Source: Eopsaltria australis (taxonomy: Eukaryota; Chordata; Aves; Passeriformes; Petroicidae). From it: a DNA stretch of 64,000 bases. Of this stretch, positions 49,501 through 61,785 are shown piece after piece. Each line of letters begins with the position of its first letter. Within the stretch, counting starts at the first letter, position 1. The translations under genes were made by a program, and so were the position numbers. The notes under the pieces are model-generated. The model had not been told where the DNA came from. It saw nothing but the letters and a program-made list of their open reading frames with translations, and ran no database searches. The stretch is taken from assembly GCA_034509425.1 (NCBI GenBank), contig JAVTVJ010000347.1, forward strand, positions 62,001-126,000, in the 5' to 3' direction.

Positions 49501-52500
49501 CTGCTACCGCTGGTATCTTGAAAATCCTTGTTAGGTTTTTCATGGAAAAAAGGCATCTTGCTCATTAGTGTGTTACTCAGTTTCTGATTAGTCAAATCCT
49601 CAGGATCCTCGTTTTGTTGCACAATAGTTAATTTTTCATAATCAAGCCTTCACAGTATTGCTTTAGATTGCATTTATTAATACCTTTTGTCTGTAGCAGA
49701 TATGATAATGGAAGGCCTGCAATACTGCCCTGGTACAGTTCTTTTAGATACTATGAAGGAGACATTGAATCCTGCTGAGCCTGTTAGAGACAGCCTGGAT
49801 CCACAGAACATCAGCAGTATATAAGAATTTCTTGATGATGGATACTGGATTTTGATCTTAGTGTGAGATTGAACATGTCGCCATCAGTTTTATAGGAAAA
49901 TATGTGTTTTCTATTGTAGTCTGGAAAAGCTGAGGTGAAGCTGAGTGAAATGAGTAAGGTCAGGTATAAAGTGCTGTAAGAGTCCCCTCATGAAAAGGAA
50001 TTTCCTTACACTTTTTCTATTACAAAGGCTTTGTACCATTATGAAGGGAAAAAAATGTTGTTATGGAGTCTGTGGGGATAGGATAGTCTGCTGAGGATCT
50101 TTGAGACCAATTCAGCTGACAAGCTCATGCTTTACTTGAATAGCACTAGTCTCTAAATTTATTTCTGAATTGGTCTAGGTATAAATATTATGTCAGTGAT
50201 TCTGCAGGCAGTTGGAACATTTTAAAACACAGAGGGATTATCAACGCAGTAATTGCACACAATGTCATTTTCTTCAGTACTTTAAAGTAACTTTAAGGAA
50301 CAGCTTCTTACAAAAGAACTTTAATTTAAAATACTAATTGAGAACATCCTGAGCTGTTATGCTCCTGTTTGACACTCTCCTGAGCCTTTGCTGCTGCTGC
50401 CTGTTGGTGTATATAATCTGTTGTATGACAGAGGTGGTGTGTGACTCCATTAGCAGTGGATGACTGAGACAGTAACGTTACTGACTCTTGAATACTGTCA
50501 GTACCTGCATAAAAAAAGGTATTCACATGGCTGAATTCTAGGGTTTGCCTTTTTTTTTGCTCCTTAGAACTCCTATATGGACATAATAATTTCTTAAATT
50601 GTTTATGTTTTCAATAAAAAATACTGAATATTTAGCAGATTTCTTGAAGATGAAAAGAATTTGCCTGTTAAAATCTCTGCCCTGCAGTATCTTCTGTTGA
50701 ATTCTGTTTCAATACTAACTTCTGCACAATACTGAAGCACAGTCCAGAAAGATCATATTTGATACCATTTTGCATTGAACCTGAGAGGAAAACTACTTTT
50801 GTTCTTCTCTTCCTAAATAAGCATCTTACAGAGTTATTGGGTTAGTTGAATCTGATACTTATAACCCAGTAATCAAAAACTTTGGCAGATGTTTGGAAAT
50901 ACACAATGACATGAGTGTATGGAATTTGTCATTGTTGATGACATTTTGTTTTACTGTTGTTTGTTTGTAAAAATCTTGAGGGTCCTCCAAAATATTTCAG
51001 TTTGATTCTTTATTAAAGCCTGTCATATAATTATCTTTCAAAACTTATCTGGTCAAGCTTGAGGTATTTTTACTGCCCTTGGCCACTGCATTCTACCTGT
51101 ACTACATGTAAATTGAATAAGGTCTGATGTAGTGCGCTACCTTCTCTTTACCTACTACATGCTAGGGCTTTTCCCACTAAACTTACTATTACCTGTGGTA
51201 GCATTCAGAAGGAATGGGTGGAAGGACAAAGATGAAGTGAAAGTGTCTTAGTTTGGAGACTTCACAAAGGATTTCTTGGTCTTAAAACTGAACAAAGTGA
51301 TGTTTACAGATGGTGGGAGTATTTTAATAGATGCTATTATCTCCATTAAGCTTCGTGAGACAATAGGCAAATGCAAACTAACCTGCTTTGGAAAGAATAA
51401 TGAATTTTACACTTTTGTCACAGGAATTGCATCAGAATAATTGAATACTTTAGAGTACAGTGTGGACAGTGAAAACAAACAGAGTTTGACAACACAAATA
51501 ATAGGGGGAATTACAGAAGGCTGCATTGCCACTTTTTTACTGATAGAGCTTCAGTTGAAGTTCTTAGGGCAGTTCTTATTCTGTATAAGACCATACCAGA
51601 AAAGTCTCATTATGCATGTGGAAGAATGTTAAATAGCATAGGAAATCTTTCTCAAGATAGACTCTGAACTTGGCTTTTAATAAGCTAAATAAAAGGAAAC
51701 CTAGCAAGGGAACTTGTGTGCTTTGTGTCAGAGAAATACAAAGATAAACAGAATACAGGAATCGGGGATACTTGGTGAAACTCAGAGATAAAATTCATAC
51801 CAATTAAAAATTTTTCATGCTATTTGATATTAATTTGAGATGTTCACCACAGGATTATACTGGAGTCTCAAAAACACTGGCTATCTATTCCTTTCATACT
51901 CTGTTACTAAATAACTAGTATTTTGAAGGCATATAATGAAGTGTGCAAAGAAAAGCAGTTTCTAAAGAATAACAAAGGACTACTGGACAGTCAAAAGACC
52001 ACACTAATGTTTCAGCTGTGAAAGTACCTTCTCAGCATCCATGGAGTTTAACTATTGTTTTTTTACGAAACCGTAACAAAAGGTTTTGTATAGTTTATTG
52101 TAGTGCTCTGATAGAATTATTAGACTATCTGATAGTATTAATTAGAAATACACTTATTTTCTCCAAAAAGCTACTAACAATTTACTTGAAATAATCACAA
52201 TTTCATCTGAAAACTTTTTAAAATTTTCTGCTTTTCAAAATCCAGCTTACTGTACCACAGAGAATAATGTGAAATTTGCTTTACAGATGCTGCATACAGG
52301 AAAAAAAATGCCTTCTGGCCCCTATTAATCTGTCTGGAAAATAGCAATAAACAAACCTCCCCTTCCCTTTTTGCCAGCCTTTCCAGATCTCCTCCTGTTC
52401 CTTTCCCCTGCATACATTCAATATGCTGGAATTAGCTTTAAAGGTAACAGACCCATAGCCATCATGAAGATGGCTGTAATGATCAAAATAACATGGCAAT

Positions 52501-55500
52501 GTATTTTCATCTGGGGAATCTATGACCAGTGGTTTGACACAAGCTGATGGTAAAAGTGCATGCTTATGGGAAAAACTTGAAAAATCCCTCTTATTTTAAA
52601 TACATTGCAATTTATTTTTTCACTTGTTTACTGGCTAATTTGTGTGTATTTGTATTAATTTATTTGTATATTTCTAGGAGCCCAGGCTTGTGTTCTTGTG
52701 TTTTCTACAACTGACAGAGAATCCTTCAAAGCAATCCCTATCTGGAAGGAAAAAGTTGTGGCTGAAGTTGGAGACATTCCCACAGTTCTTGTGCAGAATA
52801 AGATTGATCTCCTTGATGACTCTTGCATAAAGAAGTAGGAGTTTTATTGTACTATTTTAAAAGATCAATATGTGCCCCCTGTTTACACAAGTTTTAAAAA
52901 AAGAAGTCTGTGGGGGTTTCTGGTGAAGACTTTGAGTGTCTGGGTTGTCCCACCTGTGTCCTGCATCCAGATGTGCCTATGAGCACATGGGGTGGGTGTT
53001 GCTGCATGGGTGGAGATACTTGGGCAGATGTGCTTGCAAAGCTGGGAGCTTTCTGTTTGTCTCATGCTGCATCCTGAAGCCAAAAGTAATAGAAGAATGA
53101 CATGAAAAGTTTGGTTCTGGCATAATACGATTCACACCTTTTTTTTATTTTTAATCAAAAAATCTAAAGCTATAAATTTTCTCTCTTGTTAAAATTCAGT
53201 TACTTTTAAACTGTGCTGTGCATCACTGAAGGCACATTGTCTGTTTGACTAGTGAATGCTTGCTAATATTCCCTACTTTCTTTAATTTGTTTTTTATTAT
53301 TCATTTTTATCAAAACATTATAACTCTGTAGAAATAAGTATGTGGTAATATTCTCAAACTGCATGGTGCTGAGTCTTCCTTGCTGTATTTTTCTTTACAG
53401 ATTTTGTCAGTTCATTCTGCCCTTGTGTATGTGACCAATTTCTTGTCATAAAATCAGCTTAACAAATGCTTTTATTTACCACAGCATTTCATGTAGAAAA
53501 TAGTGCATGATCAAGGTGATCATTTTCCACTTCTTTAATTTCTGTCATCTTCCTGAGAGATTTAAATTATTTCTTCTTTTTTGTTGTTTCCTGCACTGGC
53601 TTTCTTTGTTGTCTGTTTGCTATCATTGATGGCATAAATCAGCTTCTACTTCCTCTGCAAAGAATTCTGAGGATTTTTCAAAGGAAAAGCAAAATTGCAT
53701 TTGAACTCCTCCTTTATTCATGGTATGTCACTTAGGTTTGGTTCTCAGAATACACTGTCTGCCTCAGTAACGTAATCTTTCTGATGACGTGATTTTCCTT
53801 AGGGAAGTATTCATAAGTTTCTTAAACTTTTAACGTAACGTAAGTTCGTTATCACTTCACAGAAAAAAAGTAATTATTGATTTCATCTGTGCATTCATTT
53901 GATTGCATAGCATACTGCTTCATTAAGATATACTTAAGGATGACTTTTTGTTGTTTAGACTTTGCAGTGATAGCACTATTAAGTACAGCCTCCTTCCTTT
54001 TGGTTTCACCAATACCCTTCTTTGAACCCTTGGGTTTTATTTAATGAAGTCAGTAAATACTGAAAAGAATTCCTTTGAGTCATAAAGAAACTGCATGTAA
54101 AATAACTTCTTTTTATCGTGGAGATATTGTAAAGAAATTAAGGATTAGGTATTTTTGACTGTCTTGAATTTCTCAACCCACTTTGCCATGTTTAACTTAC
54201 CACGAAGCACGTTGTTTATAAGAATAAACGCTGGCAAATGAACCACATAAGGACTCACAAAGTCGTCTCGTGTTGTGCAGTGAGGAGGCAGAAGCGCTGG
54301 CCAGGAAGCTGAAAGTGAGGTTCTACCGAGCGTCTGTGAAGGAGGATTTGAACGTGAGCGAAGGTAGGAGGTGCCGCAGGGGGATGTGTCCTGCTGGGGG
54401 CGTGTCCTGCCGCTGCTCCACTGCCACGAGCATCCCCGGGCTAGAGCCAGCTGATGGCAGCCCTCCTTATATCCCTTAGCAGCACGCCTTAAACACAGCT
54501 ACAATTACCTGTTATCCGTGGCTTAGGCCCATTTCTTTGTGCACGTTTCCCTTCCACAGACACACACAGCTGCAATGTTTACAAGTGCCTGTGTGTTCAG
54601 GCTCCTTAGTCCTAATGGCTGTCAGTGAGCATGAGCTTTTAAAACAAATACACGTAGAAGTTCAATTATTGCAACATACAAGTTGTTGAACAGATTATTT
54701 TGTAATTGCTAATAATTAATAAATAATTGATAGGATCAGTTATTTTATATTTTAGTAATACTTAAATAAAATACATTAAAAGACTGCATCTCTTGCAGTG
54801 TTTTGTCTACTGGTGATATTTGATTAGTTCCTAAGTACCACTTTTTAATGTACATATTTAATTTTGTAAGAGTAGTGTTAAAATTTTGAGTTTCTGTCTT
54901 TTGTGGGCTGCGTTTGAATAATCATGAACTATACTCCCTAATTATATATTCTTGTTTAATTAGCCAAGATTAATAGTAAACTCATTGTTTCTTCTCTGTT
55001 AACATCATTCACCATGGGAAAAATCTGCAAGAGAAAATGTAAAACTCTTCTGTATCATCTTTAAATGAATTACAAATGTAAATAATCATAACTCATCTGG
55101 GTTCTAAAAATTCTGCTTTAGTTGTATATTTTTTCAGATTTTTAGGTCGACTTTTTATACACCAATAGAAATTAGGGTAGCATTAGTTAATTGGAAAAAA
55201 GTCACCAAGTTTCTTAATAGACTTTACATGGCTACTATTATTCTAAGGCTTCTTGCAAAAAAAATTAAATTCCTACATTACTATAACAAGTTCCAAGTTG
55301 CATGAATTGAAACATTTGGCAATACGTGTGTGCTGGTTTTTTTATAAGAGTATTGAGATATTTCTGTGCAATACTTCAGTACGGCTAACTGTAAGAGCTG
55401 GGCAGACACTGGAGTGACCTGGAATGCTGTCCAGGCACACAGGCCTGCCCAGAATCACTCACCAGGTTGTGCTAAACCTGGGGTGTGAAATGCACTTTTG

Positions 55501-56670
55501 TCACCATGCAGAGTTTTGATATAATGGCATTATGATTATTCTTATTATTAAGCATTCTGTGATGTACCTTTCTTCTTTTTAACTTTCCAGTTTTCAAGTA
55601 TTTGGCTGATAAATATCTTCAAAAGCTCAAGCAACAAACAGCAGAAGATTCAGAACTAGTACATACAAGCAGTAATAAGATTGGTATGTATACTATAATA
55701 AAAAACTCCCTAGAAACAGTATTTTGTGCCATCAAAGCTTATGGTCTCATCTGTTTCCTTATGGAATTAATACAAGGTGAATCAGGGTCTAATTATTACC
55801 TTCCTATCTCAGAGTATCATCTCTTTCTGTAAAATAAATTTGTGACTCTTTAAAGTTACAAGATGGTCAAACTAATGTACAGAAGTTTCTAGCTAATGCT
55901 TGGCAAGTGCCCTTTTACTAAATTCATTTAAACGAGATTGTGCAAGGATTTGAGAAGGATGCTTGTTGGGCTTTTTAGTGTAATTAACATTATACAGTGT
56001 TGCTCATCTCAGTGTGGACTTACAGGACTCGTGGGGAAAGAATCTGGCGTGTAATCAGAAGGTGTTTGTAAGTTGCCTTCTGTAAGAAAGCATTGAACTT
56101 CTGTAGTTCTTTAAAGCATTTCTGAGTCAGGTAATTTATTTTCCTTAAAGCACTCCCTTTTTATTCAGGCCTTTTACTTACCTTTATATCAACAAAGTTT
56201 CTGAATTTAAAATCGTCATGTTTTCCTTCTATTGTGTTACTCAACTAACCACAACTTTGTGCAGTTAGTAACATCCACATACACAGATCAGTGCATATGC
56301 TGCCCTGCAATTACACAGATACATACCAGCTTTAAATACTGCCTGGTTAGTAATTGCAATTGCCTCTACTTCCAATTTAGCTGCAAAATTGACCCAAAAT
56401 AGATAAAGCTTTTAAAAACTAGTGTATGCATTTGAGGTGCTCTGCTATGCCTTAGCAAGTGTTACGTCTTAATGTATTATGCTGCAAGCACTAAACAAAT
56501 ACAAATACTTCTCTTGTCTGAATTCTGTAGGTGTTTTTAATACAGCTGGTGGAAGTCACTCTAACCAAAACTCTAGCACTCTTAATGGTGGAGATGTCAT
56601 CAACCTTAAACCCAACAAACAGAGGACCAAGAAAAACAGAAGTCCTTTTAGCAACTGCAGTATACCTTAG
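46421..56670 (+). CDS. RAB23: RAB23, Ras-related small GTPase, complete coding region in six exons
   Basis: Exons 46421-46575, 47405-47490, 52678-52834, 54281-54363, 55591-55683 and 56531-56670 join to 714 nt, i.e. 237 residues plus stop, the same length as human RAB23. The GTPase motifs are intact: P-loop GNGAVGKSS (16-24), switch I Thr41, DTAGQE (64-69) with Gln68, NKID (121-124) and SVK (150-152). The tail is Lys/Arg/Asn-rich and ends CSIP (234-237), the prenylation cysteine. Known role: a Rab that cycles between plasma membrane, endosomes and cilium and negatively regulates Hedgehog signalling; human loss causes Carpenter syndrome. All introns have GT-AG ends. Val12 replaces the Met I recall in human, a conservative change. 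The gene is divergent from PRIM2 and convergent with BAG2. Confidence 0.97.
47405..47490 (+). CDS. RAB23: RAB23 coding exon 2 (switch II)
   Basis: This 86-nt exon follows a TTTCAG acceptor and ends at GTGAAA. It encodes (Q)VNGEDVRLMLWDTAGQEEF then DAITKAYYR, containing the G3 motif and the catalytic Gln68. The GTGAAA donor is weaker than consensus, but the phase and the protein junction to GAQACVL are exact. Confidence 0.96.
47491..52677 (+). other. RAB23 intron between coding exons 2 and 3 (5.2 kb), no feature recognised
   Basis: AT-rich intron. I saw no CR1, LTR, RNA gene or extra exon that joins in phase. Open frames at 49.3, 51.4 and 52.2-52.5 kb have no motifs. Confidence 0.6.
52678..52834 (+). 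CDS. RAB23: RAB23 coding exon 3 (GTPase core, NKxD motif)
   Basis: This 157-nt exon follows a 5.2-kb intron and a TTTCTAG acceptor. It encodes (G)AQACVLVFSTTDRESFKAIP then IWKEKVVAEVGDIPTVLVQ, NKIDLLDDSCIK, with the guanine-specificity motif NKID. The donor is GTAGGA at 52835. Confidence 0.96.
52835..54280 (+). other. RAB23 intron between coding exons 3 and 4, no feature recognised
   Basis: T-rich intronic sequence. Nothing could be assigned. Confidence 0.6.
54281..54363 (+). CDS. RAB23: RAB23 coding exon 4 (SVK motif)
   Basis: This 83-nt exon follows TTGTGCAG and ends at a GTAGGA donor. It encodes (N)EEAEALARKLKVRFYRASV then KEDLNVSE. It is markedly richer in G+C and CpG than the other RAB23 exons and the surrounding introns. 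Confidence 0.95.
54364..55590 (+). other. RAB23 intron between coding exons 4 and 5, no feature recognised
   Basis: The first ~120 bp stay GC-rich like exon 4, then the intron returns to AT-rich. Nothing could be assigned. Confidence 0.6.
55591..55683 (+). CDS. RAB23: RAB23 coding exon 5 (last helix of the G domain)
   Basis: This 93-nt exon follows AACTTTCCAG and ends at GTATGT. It encodes (V)FKYLADKYLQKLKQQTAED then SELVHTSSNKI, leading into the variable tail. Confidence 0.95.
55684..56530 (+). other. RAB23 last intron, no feature recognised
   Basis: About 0.85 kb, AT-rich, with no repeats or motifs seen. Confidence 0.6.
56531..56670 (+). CDS. RAB23: RAB23 coding exon 6 (hypervariable tail, stop codon)
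   Basis: This 140-nt exon follows TTCTGTAG. It encodes (G)VFNTAGGSHSNQNSSTLNGG then DVINLKPNKQRTKKNRSPFS, NCSIP and TAG at 56668-56670. The CSIP end is a CaaX-like prenylation site, as in mammalian RAB23. Confidence 0.96.
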
Positions 56671-57920
56671 ACCACTTTTGGAGGAAATTAAGCAACTCAG
56701 AAAATTGGATGAAGTTGTGCAATTGAATACAGAATAAAGCCAGCTGTAGAGGTATTTTACCGGTGCTTTAGCAAATCTTGTGCCTCCTCGACAAGAGGGT
56801 GGATTTAGATGAACTTGCCGATGCCGGGGGTTTGTTGTGTGCTGTGAGACACCTGGTGGCGACACACAGAACCGTGGCTGCCTCGTGCACTTTGTACAGA
56901 TTAGGCCAGCTTTTCCTTTTTCAAGGAATTACTTATAGAGCTATGAACTAGGTATTGCTGAATTGCAAAGCACATTTAATGTAAGGATAATACACATATA
57001 GGTACGAACTGTAACTCTATGGCCCAAGGTAATGTAGCAACCTTGCAACTAAGTTTCAAAGCAAATATTAGAATTTGTTAGTCAGGACACTGCCAAGATA
57101 AATGAAGAGCAAAAAGACACTACTTCATTTTATGCCTGACCATATTATGGATTCTGGCAGTCCTGTGGGTGCAAGATCCTTGCATTATATATATGTGTGC
57201 TAAGGTATATATGTAAACATTTGGGATGAATATCTAGGCTTCGTTCCAATGTGTACATTACTTGGAGATCAGCTAATGATCATCAAATAGTATCTTCCAA
57301 TTGTTCTTCAAAAATGTTGCATTTCAGATGAGGCTTTCCATGCTGCCACTGTGTATGTTTAACTTGCTATACTTCAGGCATAAAAGCTTAGATTTAAAAA
57401 TGTATGGTGCCAAAAATGCTCCTTTTTACCTAATGCTATTCTACAGATGTTTTGTAAGTTTGTTTTTCTCAGTCTTAACAGGTTGAACAAATAACACTAA
57501 TAGCTATTAAGGAGGAAGTTATAATCATATCAAATTTGATTGTTGTATCCTGTGTTGTCTTATGAAGAAGGAGTTTTCAAAGTGGTGTTACAAAGTATTT
57601 ATCTTATTTGAAATTTTTTCATAGATACCATAAACTAAGTTATAGGGATCCAAAAAATTGCAGCTGATTATATTAGGGAGACATTCTTGAATGTTGTCTC
57701 AGATTTAAAGTTAAGGAAATCTAGTTCTGCAAGATGAGAGACATGGCAAAAAAATTTCAAAGTGCTTCAGTAAATTTACAGAATTGATTTAGATGTTTAG
57801 GAGCCCAATCTAACTTCAGAGTTTTTTGGGCTAAGGCTCCTAAATCACTAAGGTGCTTTTAAAAATGCTAAGCAAGATACCTTTTATTTAGCAAAAATAA
57901 AACACTTTCTAATTCTCTTT
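56671..57920 (+). promoter_or_regulatory. RAB23: RAB23 3' UTR (minimum extent) with candidate polyadenylation signals
   Basis: Sequence after the RAB23 stop. Canonical AATAAA hexamers occur at 56733-56738 (63 nt after the stop) and 57896-57901. The second gives a more typical 3' UTR length and would be my choice, but the UTR could continue to about 58.9 kb or beyond; sequence alone does not decide. Confidence 0.4.
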
Positions 57921-60900
57921 AAGAGCATGCATGCCTTTTAAAAACTATCCATTTTGTTTACATGTTTTTGTATGGTATAATATAATTTTAACTTTCTAAG
58001 ATTTCTACAAGTCTGCCAGTGACAAATGCAAAATATGCTGCTTAAAAAAATCAAGAGTTTTAATAGTTTTTTAAATGGTATAAGAATGAAAATTGGTTGA
58101 GTGATCCTGTATATTTTTGAAGGAAGGACTTTTCACTATGTGAATTCATGTAGGAAGTTTGACTGACTTTGTTTCTAAGTCAATGAGTATGAAAACTGAA
58201 ATGTATTCTTATTCCCACTGTCTGCAGGGAGAGAAGTGGGTGGCAAGTTATGCACAAACCCTAAAGATCTCTGAACTCTGTATTTTATGTTTACTGTATT
58301 AGACTTTCTACCGAGTACCATAGTTTCTTTGACAAGCTGTTTGAGATCTATTGCTGGCAAGAAGGAGGGCACTCCATCCCTTTTGCTGTTCCAGCAAAAC
58401 TCTGTGTTCTTCACCATAATTTTTCCTGTATTTTCTCTTGGATAAAGGCCTCTATTTTTAACAAGTGCATTTAATCACTGTATGTATAAATGGAATCAAG
58501 TCCTATCTGTCTTAGCAGTTTAAGAAGTAAGGTACTTGGGGTAAAATGATGGAACATCATGGGGCCTCCTCAACTTAGAGTGTATGCATGAAGAATTTTG
58601 ACAACTGTTTTTAATATGGAAACTTTTACATTTCATTGTCTGTCTGCAAGTTTTATGGGGTTTTATTCATTTTTCTTGAAACCACAAAGTGTCTGAAACA
58701 TCTTTTTTTGCCTTGTTTGACTTTGTACAGCATACTGAAAAGTAAGTCTTTATTATGTATGACAATTTGTACTATTACATGTTATACTGTAACACACTGT
58801 ACAATTAATATAGTCCATTTGTATTTAAAGTATGTCACTATAAAGTACTGTTTTTAAGGACTCAGAAGAAATTTTCATAGGTGGAGATTTGACAAACTTG
58901 ATAAATTTAAGATATGTTGAAATGTTGTGCACATATTTTAATGTAGGAATAATTATTTGCAGCATCGGGTAACAGTGAGTTTTTAGTTTACTCCCATTCT
59001 AAATCTAAAGTGGATCTTTCTGTATTGTGACCTTGCAGTGCTTGTTCTCCAATATGACTGAGATGGAAATTCCCCAAATTAGCATTTTTCTAGGAAGTGC
59101 CCTGCATGTGCACAGCTTGAAAATTTTGATTTTTTTCTTTTACTGGGGTTAGTGTGTAGATGTAAACCGAATGACTTGCATATTGCAGGAAACCTTAGGT
59201 GTTCACATCACCCTTCAGTGGCACTAACTTTTGCCTTTTGGAAGAAGGGACGTGCCTAAATGTTTTAGTTCTTGTGTTGTCCCTCATGAATATTTTTCAT
59301 TACAAACATTACTTCATTCTCCACTCACTTATGTTCTCACTAACATATCATATGTGTTAGTTAGCAAAAACTACAGGTGCAGGGCTGGTAATAAAAATGC
59401 TCTTCTCTTTGCATCCCTGTGACTGCATGGTGGGTGAGGATGTAGCTTTGTTAGGCCCATGGTACCCTGGATTAAAAGCAAGAGATGCTCATGCCACAAG
59501 ACACAAAATGCATTGCACTCCTTTATATTCTTTCTGTATCTCTTGTATGGCTCATTGGCTGTGTTATCTGAATCTTGCCACAGTTCTTTGCCCTTGGCTG
59601 ATAAAGCTACCAGTAGCAGGAAACTTCAGTAATTGTTAATGCCTTAGTGAAATAGGGATTCACTAAAGAGTATGACACTACAGCTTTGTCACTTCTGTGT
59701 TGTATCCATTCAATGAATGGGTGTTCTCCCAGTATGTGGGGCATTGTTAGATGCAAAGCAGTAATGCTAGGGATGTATTTCCAACTGGAAATAGCAAATC
59801 TCAAAGTTATATGGCTGATCACACTAATTTTTGTGCTTGTGTGTGTGGTTAATTAAAAAAAAATTAAATATTCCACTTAAGACAATTTTGAAGCTTTCTT
59901 ATTTTCAGTGTTTCTTAAGACAACACTTTTGTAGTCAAAATGCCTGAATTACATCACTGTCAGTCTGATTTCCTGGATAATTTTTATGCTTCAGTAAAAT
60001 GTAACTTTTTATTTTCTTCATTATTGGGCTGCAGCACATCTGACATGAAGTTTTCCTTCACTTTTGTAGAGGTGGGTTAATCTAAAGGGCATTGAGCAGC
60101 TGAACACGCAGCACTCTGGGGGGTTGTGTGGGGCACATGCACAAGACTCGGCAAGCCTGCACTCAAACCTGTTCATGCACCCTTCAGGCTGAGAGCTCCA
60201 GGTGTTGACAGGGTGAATGATGTGCCCCTCTCCTCTCTGGGAGTTCATCATGCAGTAAGCCAGCACACATGCTGCTCCCATTCCAGTGACGGTACCTGAG
60301 CCCCTGCTGCTTTTCTGTGTTGTCATAGTCCTTTGGCTGAAGTTGCAGTACGTGAACACTAATTGTACCAAAATTAGAGAGCAAGGGTGGTCCAGCAGGC
60401 TTGAATTCATTGAAATGACCTTGCCATCTTTTTGTAGGAAGCAAAAGTTGTGCGGATCCTCTTTCTAATGCACAAATAGTATTAAAAGAAGAAAATAATT
60501 CTCTGTTAAATGTGGCATCCAAGCAGGTAATCAAAATTATAGAATGAAAAACACAACAATGCTTAGATTTAAGAAGAAAGGTGCTATAATGGAGTAAGAG
60601 AAACTTGCTAATGTTCCATGTCAAAGTGTTCTATATGAGTCATCTCTAAGCCAGTTGAGTCCTAGCACTGAGCTAGGCTCATTCTCAGGTTTCTAGTAGA
60701 AGGGTAATACTAATAAATAGTTTGTCAGTTCTGCCAAACTCATTAAGTTGATAAGAAAAATTAAAACTACTCTGGACCAGGAGAAACACTACTCTCAGTG
60801 TCAGGATTAACATACGTTGTTACTAATGGCTTCAATGTAACTGGCTAAAAGAGGAAATGTACATAACCGGTTTTATCACCATCACCAGTTCAAGTAAATG

Positions 60901-61717
60901 TAACACATTTGTAGGAAAAAAAGTAAACATACCATAACTCCTCAAGCAGAAGAATCAGTGTTTAAAACTGAGTATCTTTGTGTACGCTGTTCTGTAAAAT
61001 CCCTACAAGTCAATTGTGCTGTTCTCTCCTAAGTGACACTAGTTCCATCATGCAACTGAAAATGTTTGTTTGCTTGTTGTTGGGTCTGATATAAGTCACT
61101 ACTTTTGTGGTTATATTGTCAGTATATTAAAATTCAAAATTGCTGTAACTACAAGCTGTGCAACCTCAGTCTGATTGAGAAATGTGTGCTTGATTCTTGT
61201 GTGTGTGTTGCCAACAGCTGGGATCCAAGGCAGTACATGAGAGATCCTCAAAGGAACAAGTGTGGGCACCCCAGTCTAATAGAAATGGTGTTTCTGACCT
61301 CTTGCCTCTGATTTCTTTACCCTGTGGTTGAAATACAAAATAGGGATTCTTTTCTGCTCTTTCTGGTTATTTTGCTTTTCATGATTGGTCTGGCCAATCC
61401 AGTGACAAGGTTTAAGTCATAGGTTGTAGACACTGGAAGTGGCATTAAAGTGTTATTAATATATCAGAGATGCCTGGTGCATTTTCTGAAAAGAAACAGG
61501 TAAATAGACACTACTTATTGTTGGTTGGGGGTTTTGGTATTTTTTCTTTTTTTAGTAAAACACAAATCAGCATCTGTGTCTGCCTATTTACCCGGTTATC
61601 TGAAGAATATCAGAAGTAACATACTCCTTCCTCTTGCATGCTGTTTTGAACACAGAAAATCAATGTGCTTGCTTAACACCCTGATAACGATTAACTGGCA
61701 ATGTTTTAGGCTCATTA
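57921..61717. other. RAB23-BAG2 convergent interval, no gene recognised
   Basis: Mostly AT-rich and possibly includes distal RAB23 3' UTR. A more GC-balanced patch at 60.02-60.46 kb has overlapping open frames on both strands but no recognisable domain. Confidence 0.5.
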
Positions 61718-61785
61718 CAGAGGCATTGGACTAGATGACCTTCCTAGATCACTTCTAACCCCCCTATTCCACAATTCTGTGATAG
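61718..61785 (+). mobile_element. CR1-type 3' tail (very short 5'-truncated CR1 or SINE remnant)
   Basis: It reads GCATTGGACTAGATGACCTT then CCTAGATCACTTCTAACCCC and ends ATTCTGTGAT, the standard CR1 3' terminus. It is only about 65 bp long, so it is either an extremely 5'-truncated CR1 or the tail of a CR1-tailed SINE whose tRNA head is lost. Confidence 0.75.

Noticed and set aside
60021..60624. Overlapping 129- and 146-codon minus-strand frames between RAB23 and BAG2
   Set aside because: Two frames overlap over the same GC-balanced patch without domain signal, and no exon boundaries support them.
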